From contig NZ_JOTP01000002.1 of the NCBI RefSeq assembly GCF_000715205.1, forward strand, positions 206,087-270,086: a stretch of DNA of 64,000 nt, read 5' to 3'. Origin of the DNA: Bacillus zhangzhouensis (GTDB taxonomy: Bacteria; Bacillota; Bacilli; Bacillales; Bacillaceae). Positions 1-9,948 of this stretch are shown in pieces (positions within the stretch are counted from its first letter, which is position 1; each line of letters begins with the position of its first letter). The notes under the pieces were generated by a model. That model saw only the letters and a list, made by a program, of their open reading frames with translations. It was not told the DNA's origin and did not search any database. The position numbers and the translations under genes are program-made.

Positions 1-3000
1 TGACATTTCCATAATCATCTCGCACAATGACTTCAATGACTGCGCCTTTTGCTTTTGCGGTAGATGTAGCCGTCCAGTAGCCTTCATATGTTCCCTTGGC
101 TACTTCGCGGATCGGCAGCTCTGCTATATTTTGAAGCTTTGATCTAGCATTTGTCAGCGGCATGTGAATGACAAAGGTGGCCTCTAGCTTTTCCCTGCTT
201 TTAAATAAAATTTTAACAGATTCTCCCGATGATAAATTGACATGCTCAGCTGGAGTCAGCTCAGAAATGTCAGGTGCCTCGTATTGAACATCAATGTCGA
301 CTTTTTTAGTCGTTTTGTTTCCTGCTGCATCCTTTGCTATCACTTTTATCGTATTCTTCCCGTTCTCAAGCAGCACTCTTGCGGAATACTTCCCATCTTT
401 TACTGTCGCTTTCTTTCCATTCACTGTGACTTGATCAAGATGATCGTCCGTTACTTTTCCTTCCACAGTGAGCGATTCTCTATTTGATTTCTCGCCTTTT
501 TTCGGTGTATCAATGGTCAAAGTTGGTGCTGTTTGATCAATGATCACCTTTACCGGCTTGGATCGTTTCGTTGCACCTTTATCCGTGACAGTCGCTGTAG
601 TGAACTCATGCTCTCCACTTGAAAGAGTGATCTTCTCTTTGAAGACGCCCGACTGATCTGCTTTGACTTTGGCGACCTCTTTGTCGTTTTGATAGATCGC
701 TACATCAAGCCCAGGAGAGGCTGTGCCTTCAAGCTCCAATTCACCTTTATTTGTGATGGTTCCCGCCTTTGGAGATGTAATCTCTGGCACCTCTGCTTCA
801 TAGTTAACAAGCGCGCGAATCATATAATTCCCCTCTTCATTTGGAGAAGGAGAAAAGGCACCACTCGTCAGCTGCCAGCTTCTTTCAGTATTTGGCCCAT
901 CTTCATCTGTTGCAAGCCCCGGAGATTCCGTGTTTTTTTTCGTTTGAATGTAGACGAGATAGAAATCTCCATCCACAGTGATTGCTTGATCTTCTAAATC
1001 TACTTTTGTCCATTCACCATTACGCAGTGCATTCGCTTTTAAAGGTCCTGCGATCTTTTCACCTGGTGCTCCGTTTTTACCGGAAGCGTCATACACTTCA
1101 ACTGCAAATTCATTGCCGCCAGGAGCTGGCCACTCTGCTGTCCAGAAACGGAAAAGTCCACCTGTGACTTGTGCTTGTTTCTTCCCCTTTTCTAGTGAAA
1201 ACTTCACAGCCCAGCCATTGCCAGGATCATAGAAAGCCCGCGCATTTTCAGCTGTCCCGTCATCGTAGCCGATTTCACCAGGAAAGCCGATAAAAGGCTC
1301 AAGCTTGATCTCTTTTTCCAGCGGCTTTTCTGTGACATCCACCGTAAACGAATAGCCTTTAAAACCTTTCGCAAATACTTTGACTGTATAGATGCCGCTC
1401 AATGCCTCTAGAGAAAACTTGCCCGATTCATCTGTTTTCACCGGTTCAATGTTGGCATCCTCGACAAGATAAACAGTGGCATCCTTTACTTTTTCACCCG
1501 TTATTTCATTGACAACTGTGCCTGATATCGTTCGTTTCTCAAGTGGCTGTAAGGAGAAATTCGCTTCTGCCTTTTCATTTGAGGAAATATTGACTGTTTG
1601 GGTGCGTGATTCAAAGCCATAAGCTTCAGCTTTTACTGTAAATTCTCCTGCTCCATGAGAAAGCTGGTATCTTCCTGTCCCTTCATCAGTGTACGTTGAT
1701 TTTCCGCTTTCAAGGACACTAATTTCCGCCTTCATAGGAAGGGCTTGAATGGACGGGACATCTAGACCTTTTTCCTTTTTCAGCTGCACATGTTTTTCTT
1801 TTACTTTAGCAGGTGTTGCCCTTTTCGGATTGACTGATTTCTTATTTTGCGTTGTAGACTTTTCCTTTTTGATCACGCCAAGGTGTTTCTTTGCTTTTTG
1901 AGGCAATGCTTGATCTGTTATTTTCACATCATCTAAATAAAAGCCGTCTTTTGTGACACTGCCGTCTGTTCTCAGCTGAAAAATCACTCTCACCTTTTGA
2001 CCTTTATAGGCAGATAAATCGACTTCACCTGCTGTCCATGCATTTGTTTTTCCTGTATAGGCAGCCACTTGAACAGCATCTTCGCCCTCAGGCTGCACAT
2101 ATACATGCACATAGTCATAGTTTGCTTCGAGATCATGCCAGTATTGATATTGCAAAAAGGAGGAGCCTGACTCTGGTACCGCAATCAACGGCATTGATAA
2201 ATTGGCATCCGTTTGATTTTCATAAGGACTGTCTAAGTTTGTGGCATAGACACGTTCTCCAGTAAAGGCTTGTTTCGGACCTGTGGACGGTTTTCCCCAC
2301 TGCCACGGATCTTTTGTTCCACCACTGAACCATCCACTTGGCCATGCTTCAAAATTTTGCGAGTAGCCCGTGGTGACGGATGTCTTAATCGGTAGCGTGT
2401 ACGGCTCTGATGCCGCTTCATTTTCTCCAAAATCTTTTACAATCCATCGATACGTGATGTTCTCACCCTCAAGTTCAGGAAGCTGGACAACATAGGTTCC
2501 TTTTAAATGGTTTCCACCCGTACGACTTGCTTGTAGCGTCTCCCATTCACCTTGATCGACTTGGTAGGTCAAGGATACATTCGTCACAGCTACTTCATCT
2601 TCCGCTGTAATTGTGAGAGGCGTTGGCGTAGAAGCAAAAATTTCGTTCGGTCCTTTATGAGAAAAAACAGGCGGTTCTGTATCTTCTCCTTCTGTGGTGA
2701 CCTGGCCTTCAATCGTACCGATTCCGTCGGTTAATGCCGTGATGGCCTCTCTCGCATCAACTAAACCTGCCCCATAGCCATTGTTAGGCGATTCGGGAAA
2801 TTGTTCGTCTGTCAGCGGCTTTGCTGTATCAATGAGAATCTGCTCAATCTCATCAACAGAAAGATCTGATTGTACTTGGCGAAGAAGAGCAACAACGGCT
2901 GAAACATGCGGACCTGCCATCGAAGTGCCATTCCACCCATCCTCATACCCTTTCCCTGGGATTGAAGAACGAATGTTTACCCCTGGGGCAGCAATATCTG

Positions 3001-4273
3001 GTTTCATAACGCCATATGGAGACGGACCTTGCAGTGAGAAAGACCCTAATTTGTTGTCTTGATCAGTTGCACCTGTAGCAAAGGCTTCTTGGTAGTTTGC
3101 GGGGTTTGCAATCGAGCCCTCACCCCCAGGATTAAATAAATCGGTATTGCCAGCTGAAAACTCTGGAAAGATGTCTGCTGCTCTCCAAGCATTGACCACA
3201 TCTTTATACCAATCATCAAGACCAGGCCCACCGCCCCAAGAATTATTTACGACATCTGGTGCCTTTTCTGGATGCGGGTTTCCGTTCTCATCCTTCGGTG
3301 CCAAAATCCACTCACCTGCATCTAGCAGATCAGCATCTGTTCCTCCATCTTCTGAGAAAGCTTTCACTGCGATCCATTTTGCACCTGGTGCGACCCCGAT
3401 TTGATTCGTTCCATCTGGCTCAGAACCAACCATTGTTCCAGTCACATGTGACCCATGCTCTAAGTCATCGTAAGGTGCTTCAGATCCTGTCGTTGCATCA
3501 TACCAATTGAATTCATGAGATGGTTCATCCGGATGAGCCGGATCAAACCCGCGGTATTTTTCTTTTAAAGCAGGGTGATCCCACTCCACACCTGTATCAA
3601 TACTTGCAACGACTGTCCCAGTACCGTCATAGCCTAACGTCCACGCTTCCGGGGCATGAATCTGAGAAATATTCCACTCGATTCCATCTACTGCTTTGAT
3701 TTGTTTTTTCTGCTGAGAACTCTTCAAATCAACAGGACGATGAATTTGACGTGTTTCATTCGGCAACACTTGATCTACTTCTGGAAAGGAAGCGACCTTT
3801 TCCATGACTTCTTTCGTTCCCGTCACAGCTAGACCATTCACGATATAGTACGAATGAATATCCTTCACTTGCTTTTTCTTTTTTTGCTTTTGTAAATACG
3901 TAAGCAGTGCTTGTTGTGTCTCAACAGACGTTGCTCTTAGCTCAGATACAACAGCCGATCTTTTTGTGTACTGCGTTTTAGCAGCTGTTAGTTTCTGCTT
4001 TTTGGCTTTCGACACAGCTTCCTTCGCTACTTTTTGCACGTTTGTTTGTTCCTTCATTTTGACTAAAAAGGTTACCTTGTCTTTCTGGTGAAACTGCTTC
4101 ATTAATCTAGATGAAATCTTTGCTTTTGTTGTCTTAGAAGAAACAGCTTCCTCCTGATATGAGGTAGAAGTCGATTTTGCCTGAACCATCCCAAAGCTTG
4201 TCATCGTTAATGTACCAATCACCAATAGACTCATCAAACGATAGCCAGCGGTTTTGTGAAACTTCACTTTCAA
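1..4273 (-). CDS. bpr: Bacillopeptidase F, secreted subtilisin-family serine protease (3' end beyond left edge)
   Basis: Secreted serine protease of peptidase family S8. The frame is open for 1424 codons to the left edge, so only the extreme C-terminus is missing (B. subtilis Bpr is about 1430 residues). A TTG start is preferred: GAGGAGGAGG lies 7 nt upstream, and the N-terminus is a basic, hydrophobic signal peptide ending near VQA. A propeptide follows, then the catalytic domain with Asp226 (SIDTG), His273 (HGSHVTG) and Ser451 (GTSMAGPH). The long C-terminal part shows a jelly-roll-like segment near residues 600-770, carboxypeptidase-regulatory-like repeats near 800-960 and Ig-like repeats towards the end. 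It lies downstream of ftsZ, as in B. subtilis, but behind the ftsZ terminator, so it should have its own promoter. Confidence 0.95.
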   Translation of the reverse strand, partial: MKVKFHKTAGYRLMSLLVIGTLTMTSFGMVQAKSTSTSYQEEAVSSKTTKAKISSRLMKQFHQKDKVTFLVKMKEQTNVQKVAKEAVSKAKKQKLTAAKTQYTKRSAVVSELRATSVETQQALLTYLQKQKKKKQVKDIHSYYIVNGLAVTGTKEVMEKVASFPEVDQVLPNETRQIHRPVDLKSSQQKKQIKAVDGIEWNISQIHAPEAWTLGYDGTGTVVASIDTGVEWDHPALKEKYRGFDPAHPDEPSHEFNWYDATTGSEAPYDDLEHGSHVTGTMVGSEPDGTNQIGVAPGAKWIAVKAFSEDGGTDADLLDAGEWILAPKDENGNPHPEKAPDVVNNSWGGGPGLDDWYKDVVNAWRAADIFPEFSAGNTDLFNPGGEGSIANPANYQEAFATGATDQDNKLGSFSLQGPSPYGVMKPDIAAPGVNIRSSIPGKGYEDGWNGTSMAGPHVSAVVALLRQVQSDLSVDEIEQILIDTAKPLTDEQFPESPNNGYGAGLVDAREAITALTDGIGTIEGQVTTEGEDTEPPVFSHKGPNEIFASTPTPLTITAEDEVAVTNVSLTYQVDQGEWETLQASRTGGNHLKGTYVVQLPELEGENITYRWIVKDFGENEAASEPYTLPIKTSVTTGYSQNFEAWPSGWFSGGTKDPWQWGKPSTGPKQAFTGERVYATNLDSPYENQTDANLSMPLIAVPESGSSFLQYQYWHDLEANYDYVHVYVQPEGEDAVQVAAYTGKTNAWTAGEVDLSAYKGQKVRVIFQLRTDGSVTKDGFYLDDVKITDQALPQKAKKHLGVIKKEKSTTQNKKSVNPKRATPAKVKEKHVQLKKEKGLDVPSIQALPMKAEISVLESGKSTYTDEGTGRYQLSHGAGEFTVKAEAYGFESRTQTVNISSNEKAEANFSLQPLEKRTISGTVVNEITGEKVKDATVYLVEDANIEPVKTDESGKFSLEALSGIYTVKVFAKGFKGYSFTVDVTEKPLEKEIKLEPFIGFPGEIGYDDGTAENARAFYDPGNGWAVKFSLEKGKKQAQVTGGLFRFWTAEWPAPGGNEFAVEVYDASGKNGAPGEKIAGPLKANALRNGEWTKVDLEDQAITVDGDFYLVYIQTKKNTESPGLATDEDGPNTERSWQLTSGAFSPSPNEEGNYMIRALVNYEAEVPEITSPKAGTITNKGELELEGTASPGLDVAIYQNDKEVAKVKADQSGVFKEKITLSSGEHEFTTATVTDKGATKRSKPVKVIIDQTAPTLTIDTPKKGEKSNRESLTVEGKVTDDHLDQVTVNGKKATVKDGKYSARVLLENGKNTIKVIAKDAAGNKTTKKVDIDVQYEAPDISELTPAEHVNLSSGESVKILFKSREKLEATFVIHMPLTNARSKLQNIAELPIREVAKGTYEGYWTATSTAKAKGAVIEVIVRDDYGNV

Positions 4274-4577
4274 TCAAATCCCTCCTCCTCAAATGGTCAA
4301 GCAGCGTGTCGTCCTCACTTCTCCCTTCCTTTTTGTTTATGACAAGATTCCTGGTGTTCTATTTAATGTAGTCAAATAAAGTTCATCATTTTGTCGTTTT
4401 TTGTAACAGGTATCAAAAATGATTCTTTTGTCTTAATCCAAATAAGCCGAAATGCATAGGGTGGATGGAGTGATTCTTTCATGTTCAAGACTTTTTTATT
4501 AGAAGAACAACAGATCCCTTTTTTCTTTTAGGCATTAAAAAATCCCCTTCCATTGGAAGGGGATGAGACATGTTCAA
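4274..4577. other. Intergenic region between ftsZ and bpr
   Basis: This 304-base gap holds the ftsZ terminator at its right end and the bpr ribosome binding site at its left end. The bpr promoter must lie between. One weak sigma-A-like pair on the minus strand is TTGATA, 17 nt, CAAAAT, in the stretch complementary to about 4386-4414. I see no convincing small gene here. Confidence 0.5.
4537..4564 (-). terminator. Rho-independent terminator of ftsZ
   Basis: On the minus strand CCCCTTCC and GGAAGGGG form a stem with a very short loop, followed by ATTTTTT. It lies 13 bases after the ftsZ stop codon and ends the dcw cluster transcript before bpr. Confidence 0.85.
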
Positions 4578-5726
4578 TTAGCGTTTGTTGCGGTTACGCA
4601 AGAACGTTGGGATATCGAGCGTATCATCGCTCGATTGTTGTGTATTTTGTCTTGGCTGAGATGATGTTTGCTGATGTTCCTCGCGTTTTACTTCACGCTT
4701 TTGTGGAATGGATTGATTTTGCTTTAATCCTTGACCTAATGGATTTCTTTGTGATTTTGTCACTTCTGGCTCCTGCTCAATAAATCCAGTTGCGATCACT
4801 GTCACCACAATTTCATCCTTCAAGTTATCATTAATAACAGATCCGAAAATCATGTTTACATCTTCATCAGAGGCTGATGCAACAATATCAGCTGCTTCTT
4901 GCACCTCATAAAGACTTAGGTTTGTACCACCTGTAATATTCATGATGACGCCTTGTGCACCGTCAATCGCCGTTTCAAGAAGTGGTGAAGAAATGGCTTT
5001 CTTCGCTGCTTCAGCGGCACGGTTTTCGCCTGTTGCGACTCCGATTCCCATAAGGGCTGAACCTTTGTTGGACATGATTGTTTTCACGTCAGCAAAGTCA
5101 AGGTTAATCAAACCTGGTGTGGCAATTAAATCTGAAATTCCTTGAACACCTTGTCTTAACACGTTATCCGCTGCACGGAAAGCTTCAAGCATTGGCGTAT
5201 TTTTATCAACAATTTCAAGCAATCGATCGTTTGGAATCACGATTAATGTATCAACTGCTTCTTTCATAGAAGCAATTCCTTCAACTGCTTGAAGCTGACG
5301 CTTTCTTCCTTCAAATGTGAAAGGACGAGTGACGACACCAACTGTCAATGCCCCAGAATCCTTTGCAATCTTTGCAATGACAGGTGCAGCACCAGTACCA
5401 GTTCCACCGCCCATACCAGCTGTAACAAAGACCATGTCAGCGCCTTTTAATACTTCTTCAATTTGTTCTTTGCTTTCCTCAGCTGCCTTTTTACCGACTT
5501 CAGGATTCGCACCTGCTCCAAGCCCTCTTGTCAGCTTAGCACCGATTTGCATTTTTGTTTCTGCTTTTGATAGATTTAACGCCTGTGCATCTGTATTAAC
5601 TGCAATAAAATCGACACCTTGTACGTCATTTTCAATCATTCGGTTGACAGCGTTATTTCCGCCCCCACCTACTCCGATTACTTTAATTGATGCTAGGCCG
5701 TCTATATTTGTTTCAAACTCCAACAT
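4578..5726 (-). CDS. ftsZ: Cell division protein FtsZ, tubulin-like GTPase
   Basis: FtsZ polymerises in a GTP-dependent way into the Z ring at midcell and recruits the divisome. The 382-residue protein has the glycine-rich N-terminal nucleotide loop ([13 protein letters not shown] near residues 18-30) and the tubulin signature GGGTGTG at residues 106-112. A variable, glutamine-rich linker of about 60 residues precedes the conserved C-terminal peptide [13 protein letters not shown]. In this family that peptide binds FtsA, SepF, ZapA and EzrA. It is 33 bases downstream of ftsA and almost certainly co-transcribed with it; a strong terminator follows. Confidence 0.99.
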   Translation of the reverse strand: MLEFETNIDGLASIKVIGVGGGGNNAVNRMIENDVQGVDFIAVNTDAQALNLSKAETKMQIGAKLTRGLGAGANPEVGKKAAEESKEQIEEVLKGADMVFVTAGMGGGTGTGAAPVIAKIAKDSGALTVGVVTRPFTFEGRKRQLQAVEGIASMKEAVDTLIVIPNDRLLEIVDKNTPMLEAFRAADNVLRQGVQGISDLIATPGLINLDFADVKTIMSNKGSALMGIGVATGENRAAEAAKKAISSPLLETAIDGAQGVIMNITGGTNLSLYEVQEAADIVASASDEDVNMIFGSVINDNLKDEIVVTVIATGFIEQEPEVTKSQRNPLGQGLKQNQSIPQKREVKREEHQQTSSQPRQNTQQSSDDTLDIPTFLRNRNKR

Positions 5727-5759
5727 GCTGAATCCTCCTAATCCGTCGAAAATCTAATT

Positions 5760-7082
5760 CTATTCCCAGAACATATTAAATAGTTTTTTCATTTTGCCCG
5801 GTTTTTTATTTGTCTCTTGTTGTGCTTTTTGCTTTACTTTCGGTCTTGGTTGAGCTTCTTTCACTTGTGATGTAGCAGAAACCGGCTCCATGGACGCGCC
5901 TACTTCATGAAACGCTTCATCCGGCATTTGGAATCCAACCTGTCTGCCCTGGATCTTTGCATTGCGATAAGCAAAATGGATCAGACCCACTCCTGTCATA
6001 AATTGAGGCTCTCTCACCCCGATATAATTAGGACTTGCAATTCTTACATTGTTTTGTAAGACTGTTTGTGCAAGAGAAAGGATACCTGGTATGGTTGCCT
6101 GTCCACCTGTTAGGACGAATCCGCCAGGCAAATCATGGACACCCATATTTCTTAATTCCTCTGCCACAAACAACAGGATTTCTTCCAGTCGTGCTTCGAT
6201 GATATTGGCCGCTTCAAGTTGTGTATACGTCTGCTTTTGATCGGTACCGATGACGGAAACTTCAAATGTTTCCTCAGACGATGCCTCATCATAGAACGCA
6301 TGTCCAAATTGTTTTTTGATTCGTTCAGCTTCTTCAGTGGAAGTTCTAAGTCCTATAGACAAATCTTTTGTAATGTTCTCTCCGCCCAAAGGGATACTGT
6401 GAGTAGAATAGAGATGCCCGTTTTCAAATACGGAAATCGTTGTAGATCCGCCGCCAATATCGACAAGAGCTACTCCTAGATTTTTTTCATCTTTCGATAA
6501 TGCTGCTGAGCCCGATGCGAGTGGCTGCAAGCAAATATCCATAATTTCAATACCAGCTCGCTCTACACATCGGAGCCAGTTATGTAGAATCGTTTTAGAG
6601 CCTGTAATTAACGATCCTTCCACCTCTAGCCGAACACCAAGCATTTTTTTCGGATCTGTGATCTCATCTCTTCCGTCGACGATAAATTGTCTCGGAATCA
6701 CGTCTATGACGAGATGTTCTTGAGGAATAGATACTACTTGTGCAGCATCTAAGACACGTCTCACATCTTCAGCATGTATTTCTTTGTTTTCACTAGATAC
6801 TGCGACCACGCCGCTCGTATTCTGAATATGAATGTGGTTTCCGTTAATTCCGACAATCGCCTTTTGTAAAGGAAAACCTACCATTCTCTCAGCCTGTTCA
6901 AATGCTTGTCTAATAGAATGAACTGTCTCATCTATATCAACAATCGATCCTTTTTTTAACCCCTCTGAAGGGACATTTCCAACACCTATAATGTTAAGCG
7001 AATCATCCGCCATTTCTCCGACGATGACTTTTATATTGGATGTACCGATGTCAAGGCTGACGTAAATTTCATTGTTGTTCAT
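5760..7082 (-). CDS. ftsA: Cell division protein FtsA, actin-like membrane tether of FtsZ
   Basis: FtsA is an actin-fold ATPase that anchors FtsZ filaments to the membrane. The 440 residues include the N-terminal phosphate-1 motif (SLDIGTSNIKV) and a second phosphate loop (VDIGGGSTTISVF). The C-terminus has a basic linker and an amphipathic tip (KKLFNMFWE), the membrane-targeting sequence. The ATG at 7082 is chosen because GAGGAGG precedes it by 9 nt and the protein then begins MNNNEIYVSL as in B. subtilis; an in-frame start six codons upstream has no comparable site. A sigma-A-like promoter lies immediately upstream, so ftsAZ probably has its own transcription besides read-through from sbp. 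Confidence 0.98.
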   Translation of the reverse strand: MNNNEIYVSLDIGTSNIKVIVGEMADDSLNIIGVGNVPSEGLKKGSIVDIDETVHSIRQAFEQAERMVGFPLQKAIVGINGNHIHIQNTSGVVAVSSENKEIHAEDVRRVLDAAQVVSIPQEHLVIDVIPRQFIVDGRDEITDPKKMLGVRLEVEGSLITGSKTILHNWLRCVERAGIEIMDICLQPLASGSAALSKDEKNLGVALVDIGGGSTTISVFENGHLYSTHSIPLGGENITKDLSIGLRTSTEEAERIKKQFGHAFYDEASSEETFEVSVIGTDQKQTYTQLEAANIIEARLEEILLFVAEELRNMGVHDLPGGFVLTGGQATIPGILSLAQTVLQNNVRIASPNYIGVREPQFMTGVGLIHFAYRNAKIQGRQVGFQMPDEAFHEVGASMEPVSATSQVKEAQPRPKVKQKAQQETNKKPGKMKKLFNMFWE

Positions 7083-7115
7083 TCTATGGCACCTCCTCAC
7101 ATATCAATACTTTCT

Positions 7116-7144
7116 ATTCTATTATTTGCTGAACAACAATACAA
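7116..7144 (-). promoter_or_regulatory. Candidate sigma-A promoter for ftsA-ftsZ
   Basis: On the minus strand TTGTAT (7139-7144) and TAGAAT (7116-7121) are separated by exactly 17 nt, about 35 bases before the ftsA start. In B. subtilis ftsAZ has several promoters in this gap, including a sigma-H promoter; I could not assign a sigma-H site here. Confidence 0.5.
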
Positions 7145-7241
7145 TGAATGTGTTTTTACAAGTGTGTAACAAAACTTAAAAAATCAACATTTTTTATTAG
7201 GATTACTGAAAATATTCGTTACATCATATGTATATCCTTTT

Positions 7242-7610
7242 TTATGACTCACTTTTTTTCTTTTTTTCTCTAGAAATTGTCCATTTTGTTAGTAGAATTC
7301 TTCGAATAACTGCTATGTTTTGAAACAATCTAACGCCGAACGCAAACATTCCGACTAAATACAAGTCTACACCAAGATGGACGCCCAGAAAAGCTAAACT
7401 TATTGCGAGTATAATATTAAAGAAGAAGCCTGATACAAACACCAGTTCATCGTATGCCCCTTGCAGGTGTGATCGAATTCCACCAATCAATGTATCAAGC
7501 GCAGCAAGTACAGCGAGGGAAAGGTAGTTAGAATACTCATTCGGTATCGTAAAATTTGTTAAAAAACCGATTGCAACTCCTATGATTAAGCCAAGAACAG
7601 GAAGCCACAT
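7242..7610 (-). CDS. sbp: Small basic membrane protein Sbp (DUF1290)
   Basis: This 122-residue, very hydrophobic protein has a basic C-terminal tail (SREKKKKSES). It has three or four predicted membrane segments, starting with PVLGLIIGVAIGFL at the N-terminus. It matches the Sbp/YlxX-linked DUF1290 family, always found just upstream of ftsA in Bacillus; its molecular role is not established. Its start codon overlaps the last base of the ylxX stop codon, so the two genes are translationally coupled. Confidence 0.85.
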   Translation of the reverse strand: MWLPVLGLIIGVAIGFLTNFTIPNEYSNYLSLAVLAALDTLIGGIRSHLQGAYDELVFVSGFFFNIILAISLAFLGVHLGVDLYLVGMFAFGVRLFQNIAVIRRILLTKWTISREKKKKSES

Positions 7611-8341
7611 TAAGATTTTCCCTCCTTTACATCGTCAAGAGGCTTCAATTCGTTTATCTGAATTGCACCGTCATATGCCTTCAAATGAATTTTTTTCTTC
7701 GGCTGGCTAATACTCAAGCTGAAATTTTCCTGAGCGAACAAATCGCCAATATCTGATACATTTAAACGGCTGTATAATTTGTCTGCCTGCTGGCTAATCA
7801 TTTTAATGGTAACTGCATCATCATCTAAGCTGTAGCCATCCATTTTCGTCGTCCCATTAATATCTCGAATGACACTTGTATTAATCACACGGTGGTCATT
7901 AATGGATATATGTTTTGCCCCAAACATGTTGGCTTCGTTGATTAACTTTTTTAGAAGGTCAGGTGGGATATTTTTCACTTCTTCCCCGGTCAGATCCTTG
8001 GAAAAAAGCTGAGAAATCTCAACTTCAATCCCCTCCCCCGTTACCTCTGTAAAACCAGCCTTTTCTTTTAAATCTTTTAACGTTTTTGTTAATTGAGCTT
8101 CTTTTGATTGATCCCCTTGATGACCATACTTTTTCAGCATCTCATCATATTTATCAATTTCTTTCAGTAAATCCAATTCTTTACTTTTGGATGCAGATAA
8201 ATCCTCTCTTAATTCCCAAACATCGCGAGTATCACGAACTTTAGGTTTTTGTATAGAGTTGAATTGGATGGAGACCATGACGCCAAATATCACCATCAAG
8301 GCTGTCAAACTAAGTAAAGGCTTCTTTTTCCTCAACACCAC
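7610..8341 (-). CDS. ylxX: DUF881 family membrane-anchored protein YlxX
   Basis: The protein has about 243 residues: a basic N-terminus, one transmembrane helix near residues 10-27, a coiled-coil segment near residues 45-95, and a DUF881 domain. Function is unknown; the family is conserved next to division genes. Start choice is uncertain: GTG (8341), GTG (8338) and TTG (8335) are consecutive in frame, and the AAGGTGA ribosome site best fits the TTG. It overlaps sbp by one base and follows ylxW by 14 bases. Together with ylxW it looks like an ancient tandem duplication, since both share the same architecture. Confidence 0.8.
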   Translation of the reverse strand: MVLRKKKPLLSLTALMVIFGVMVSIQFNSIQKPKVRDTRDVWELREDLSASKSKELDLLKEIDKYDEMLKKYGHQGDQSKEAQLTKTLKDLKEKAGFTEVTGEGIEVEISQLFSKDLTGEEVKNIPPDLLKKLINEANMFGAKHISINDHRVINTSVIRDINGTTKMDGYSLDDDAVTIKMISQQADKLYSRLNVSDIGDLFAQENFSLSISQPKKKIHLKAYDGAIQINELKPLDDVKEGKS

Positions 8342-8355
8342 TCACCTTTTCACTT

Positions 8356-9045
8356 TTAATCTTTGTTTCTTAAAAGAGGATTCATACGAATATCCTTTTT
8401 TTCAATCGTCATTGAAATGTGGTCACTTGTCAGCTGATCAACCACCCCGCCTGCAATATTTAAAGCAGGTATTAACACAGCAGGATCCCCAATAGCAGAA
8501 ATGACAAATGGCGCTGGATGCTGAACTCCGTCAACTGTGACGACTGGACCATTACAATGTATGTATGATTGGTGTGTGATTCTTTGTCCATTAATAGATA
8601 CAGCAGATGCCCCTGATATAAATAGTTCGTTTATCACATGAAAAATGTGGCTCTCATGAACAATGTAATTATTGACATTTTGCCCACTCGGGATATAAGA
8701 TGCATCTTCAAGAGATACTTTTACGCCTTTCCCTTTTACACCTATCTCCCCTGTAAACATTCTGTATTTCTCAACATCTTCCAACACATTAAAATACTGC
8801 TCTTTTTCATTTTTCAAACTGGATTCTGTCGCTTGAACCTTTGATTGAAGGCTATATAGTTCTTTTTCAAGTTTCTGATTCGCCTTTTCTTGTTTTGTCA
8901 GATGACTTTTCAAAGAGTATTCTTTTTTCCATTGTTCGGTTCGATTGACATCTGCCTGATGCTGCTTTGTATATTGGTATGAAAAAGAAATCAGAAACCC
9001 AAGAACAAGCATCACAATTGAGAATATAACTGTTTTGCCTCTCAA
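8356..9045 (-). CDS. ylxW: DUF881 family membrane-anchored protein YlxW
   Basis: This 229-residue protein has one N-terminal transmembrane helix (VIFSIVMLVLGFLISFSYQY), a long coiled coil near residues 35-90 and a C-terminal DUF881 domain, like its neighbour ylxX. It is probably extracellular apart from the anchor. Its first four bases overlap the end of divIB (ATGA overlap), indicating translational coupling. Function is not known; its position in the dcw cluster is the only clue to a cell-envelope role. Confidence 0.8.
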   Translation of the reverse strand: MRGKTVIFSIVMLVLGFLISFSYQYTKQHQADVNRTEQWKKEYSLKSHLTKQEKANQKLEKELYSLQSKVQATESSLKNEKEQYFNVLEDVEKYRMFTGEIGVKGKGVKVSLEDASYIPSGQNVNNYIVHESHIFHVINELFISGASAVSINGQRITHQSYIHCNGPVVTVDGVQHPAPFVISAIGDPAVLIPALNIAGGVVDQLTSDHISMTIEKKDIRMNPLLRNKD

Positions 9046-9821
9046 CGTTCATCTTCCTTTTTCTTAGATTTAAAAGCTTCAAAATACGTTGCGACTTCCA
9101 TATGAATCGTGCCTTTTTCAGATGACGAAAGTTCTTTTACAATAGCCGGATAGGTTTTCATTTTATCGGCGAATGTTTTAATTGATGCGATCACCGTGTT
9201 CCCGTCATTCATATAAAATTTAACGAGCCACTGGTTTGAACTTGTCGGTACATAATATACCTCTGAGATGAGTTCCTGAATAGAGGCTGGGAGCTGATTT
9301 AAAGATTTAACTGTTTGCTTCAGTTTCTCTTTATTGTCCCAATCGACAAAAATAGGTCCTGCATGATTCGGCGTTACTTCATCTGGTAAAGCTGTCCCAT
9401 TTTCAAGAAGCTCATAGTATAGATTACCCTTTTGAAGATATGCAATATTTGCATATTCTTTTACAGCAATACTGACCTTATTCGGGAAATGTTTTTTAAT
9501 ACTGACACTTTTAATCAGTTTATTTTGTTTAATATGGTCTGCTGTCATATCTTTATTTAAATTCCAAAACTCTGTCTCGCCTTCTTTAATTTGTGAAAGT
9601 TTAACAAGCTGTTTTGTTGAAACATGCTCGTTACCCGTGATGGTTAAAGAAGAAATTTTACTGATTGGTGTTTGCAAATAAATAATAATTAAAACCATGA
9701 TAAAAAACAGCAGAATAAAAGAGATCAGTCTCCGATTCGCTTTCTGCTTTCTTTGTTCTTTAATTTTAGGAATTCGCTCTTCTATATTGACGATCTTTTC
9801 ATTTTCATGATCAGGCCGCAT
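9042..9821 (-). CDS. divIB: Cell division protein DivIB (FtsQ family)
   Basis: DivIB is a bitopic membrane protein of the division complex that works with DivIC and FtsL and helps stabilise the septal machinery. The 259 residues show a cytoplasmic basic region (about 1-30), one transmembrane helix (LISFILLFFIMVLIIIYL, about residues 32-49) and an extracellular POTRA domain beginning SSLTITGNEHVST. The beta domain and a lysine-rich tail follow. It follows murB behind an inverted repeat and overlaps ylxW by four bases. Confidence 0.95.
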   Translation of the reverse strand: MRPDHENEKIVNIEERIPKIKEQRKQKANRRLISFILLFFIMVLIIIYLQTPISKISSLTITGNEHVSTKQLVKLSQIKEGETEFWNLNKDMTADHIKQNKLIKSVSIKKHFPNKVSIAVKEYANIAYLQKGNLYYELLENGTALPDEVTPNHAGPIFVDWDNKEKLKQTVKSLNQLPASIQELISEVYYVPTSSNQWLVKFYMNDGNTVIASIKTFADKMKTYPAIVKELSSSEKGTIHMEVATYFEAFKSKKKEDER

Positions 9822-9882
9822 ATATACTCTTCACCTCATTCAAAGCTGCTTGTCCACACCTTTGGGTCATCATTTTGATTAG

Positions 9883-9916
9883 AAAACAAACGGCATGAAA
9901 GAATGCCGTTTGTTTT
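9883..9916 (-). terminator. Hairpin between murB and divIB, partial terminator or processing site
   Basis: A perfect 14-bp inverted repeat (aaaacaaacggcat with atgccgtttgtttt, loop of 6) lies 33 bases after the murB stop. The 3' arm ends in TTTT on both strands, so it can act as a terminator. Whether it stops or only reduces transcription into divIB cannot be read from the sequence. Confidence 0.7.
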
Positions 9917-9948
9917 CCTGCGATGCCATCATTCATAAAAACTAGCTT

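Noticed and set aside
1..4273. Ig-like repeats of bpr as an independent adhesin gene
   Set aside because: The frame is continuous from the protease start to the left edge without stop or internal ribosome site.
5317..5757. A 146-codon frame antisense to ftsZ
   Set aside because: It is the complement of a conserved gene with alanine/proline-rich composition forced by ftsZ codon use; no upstream signal.
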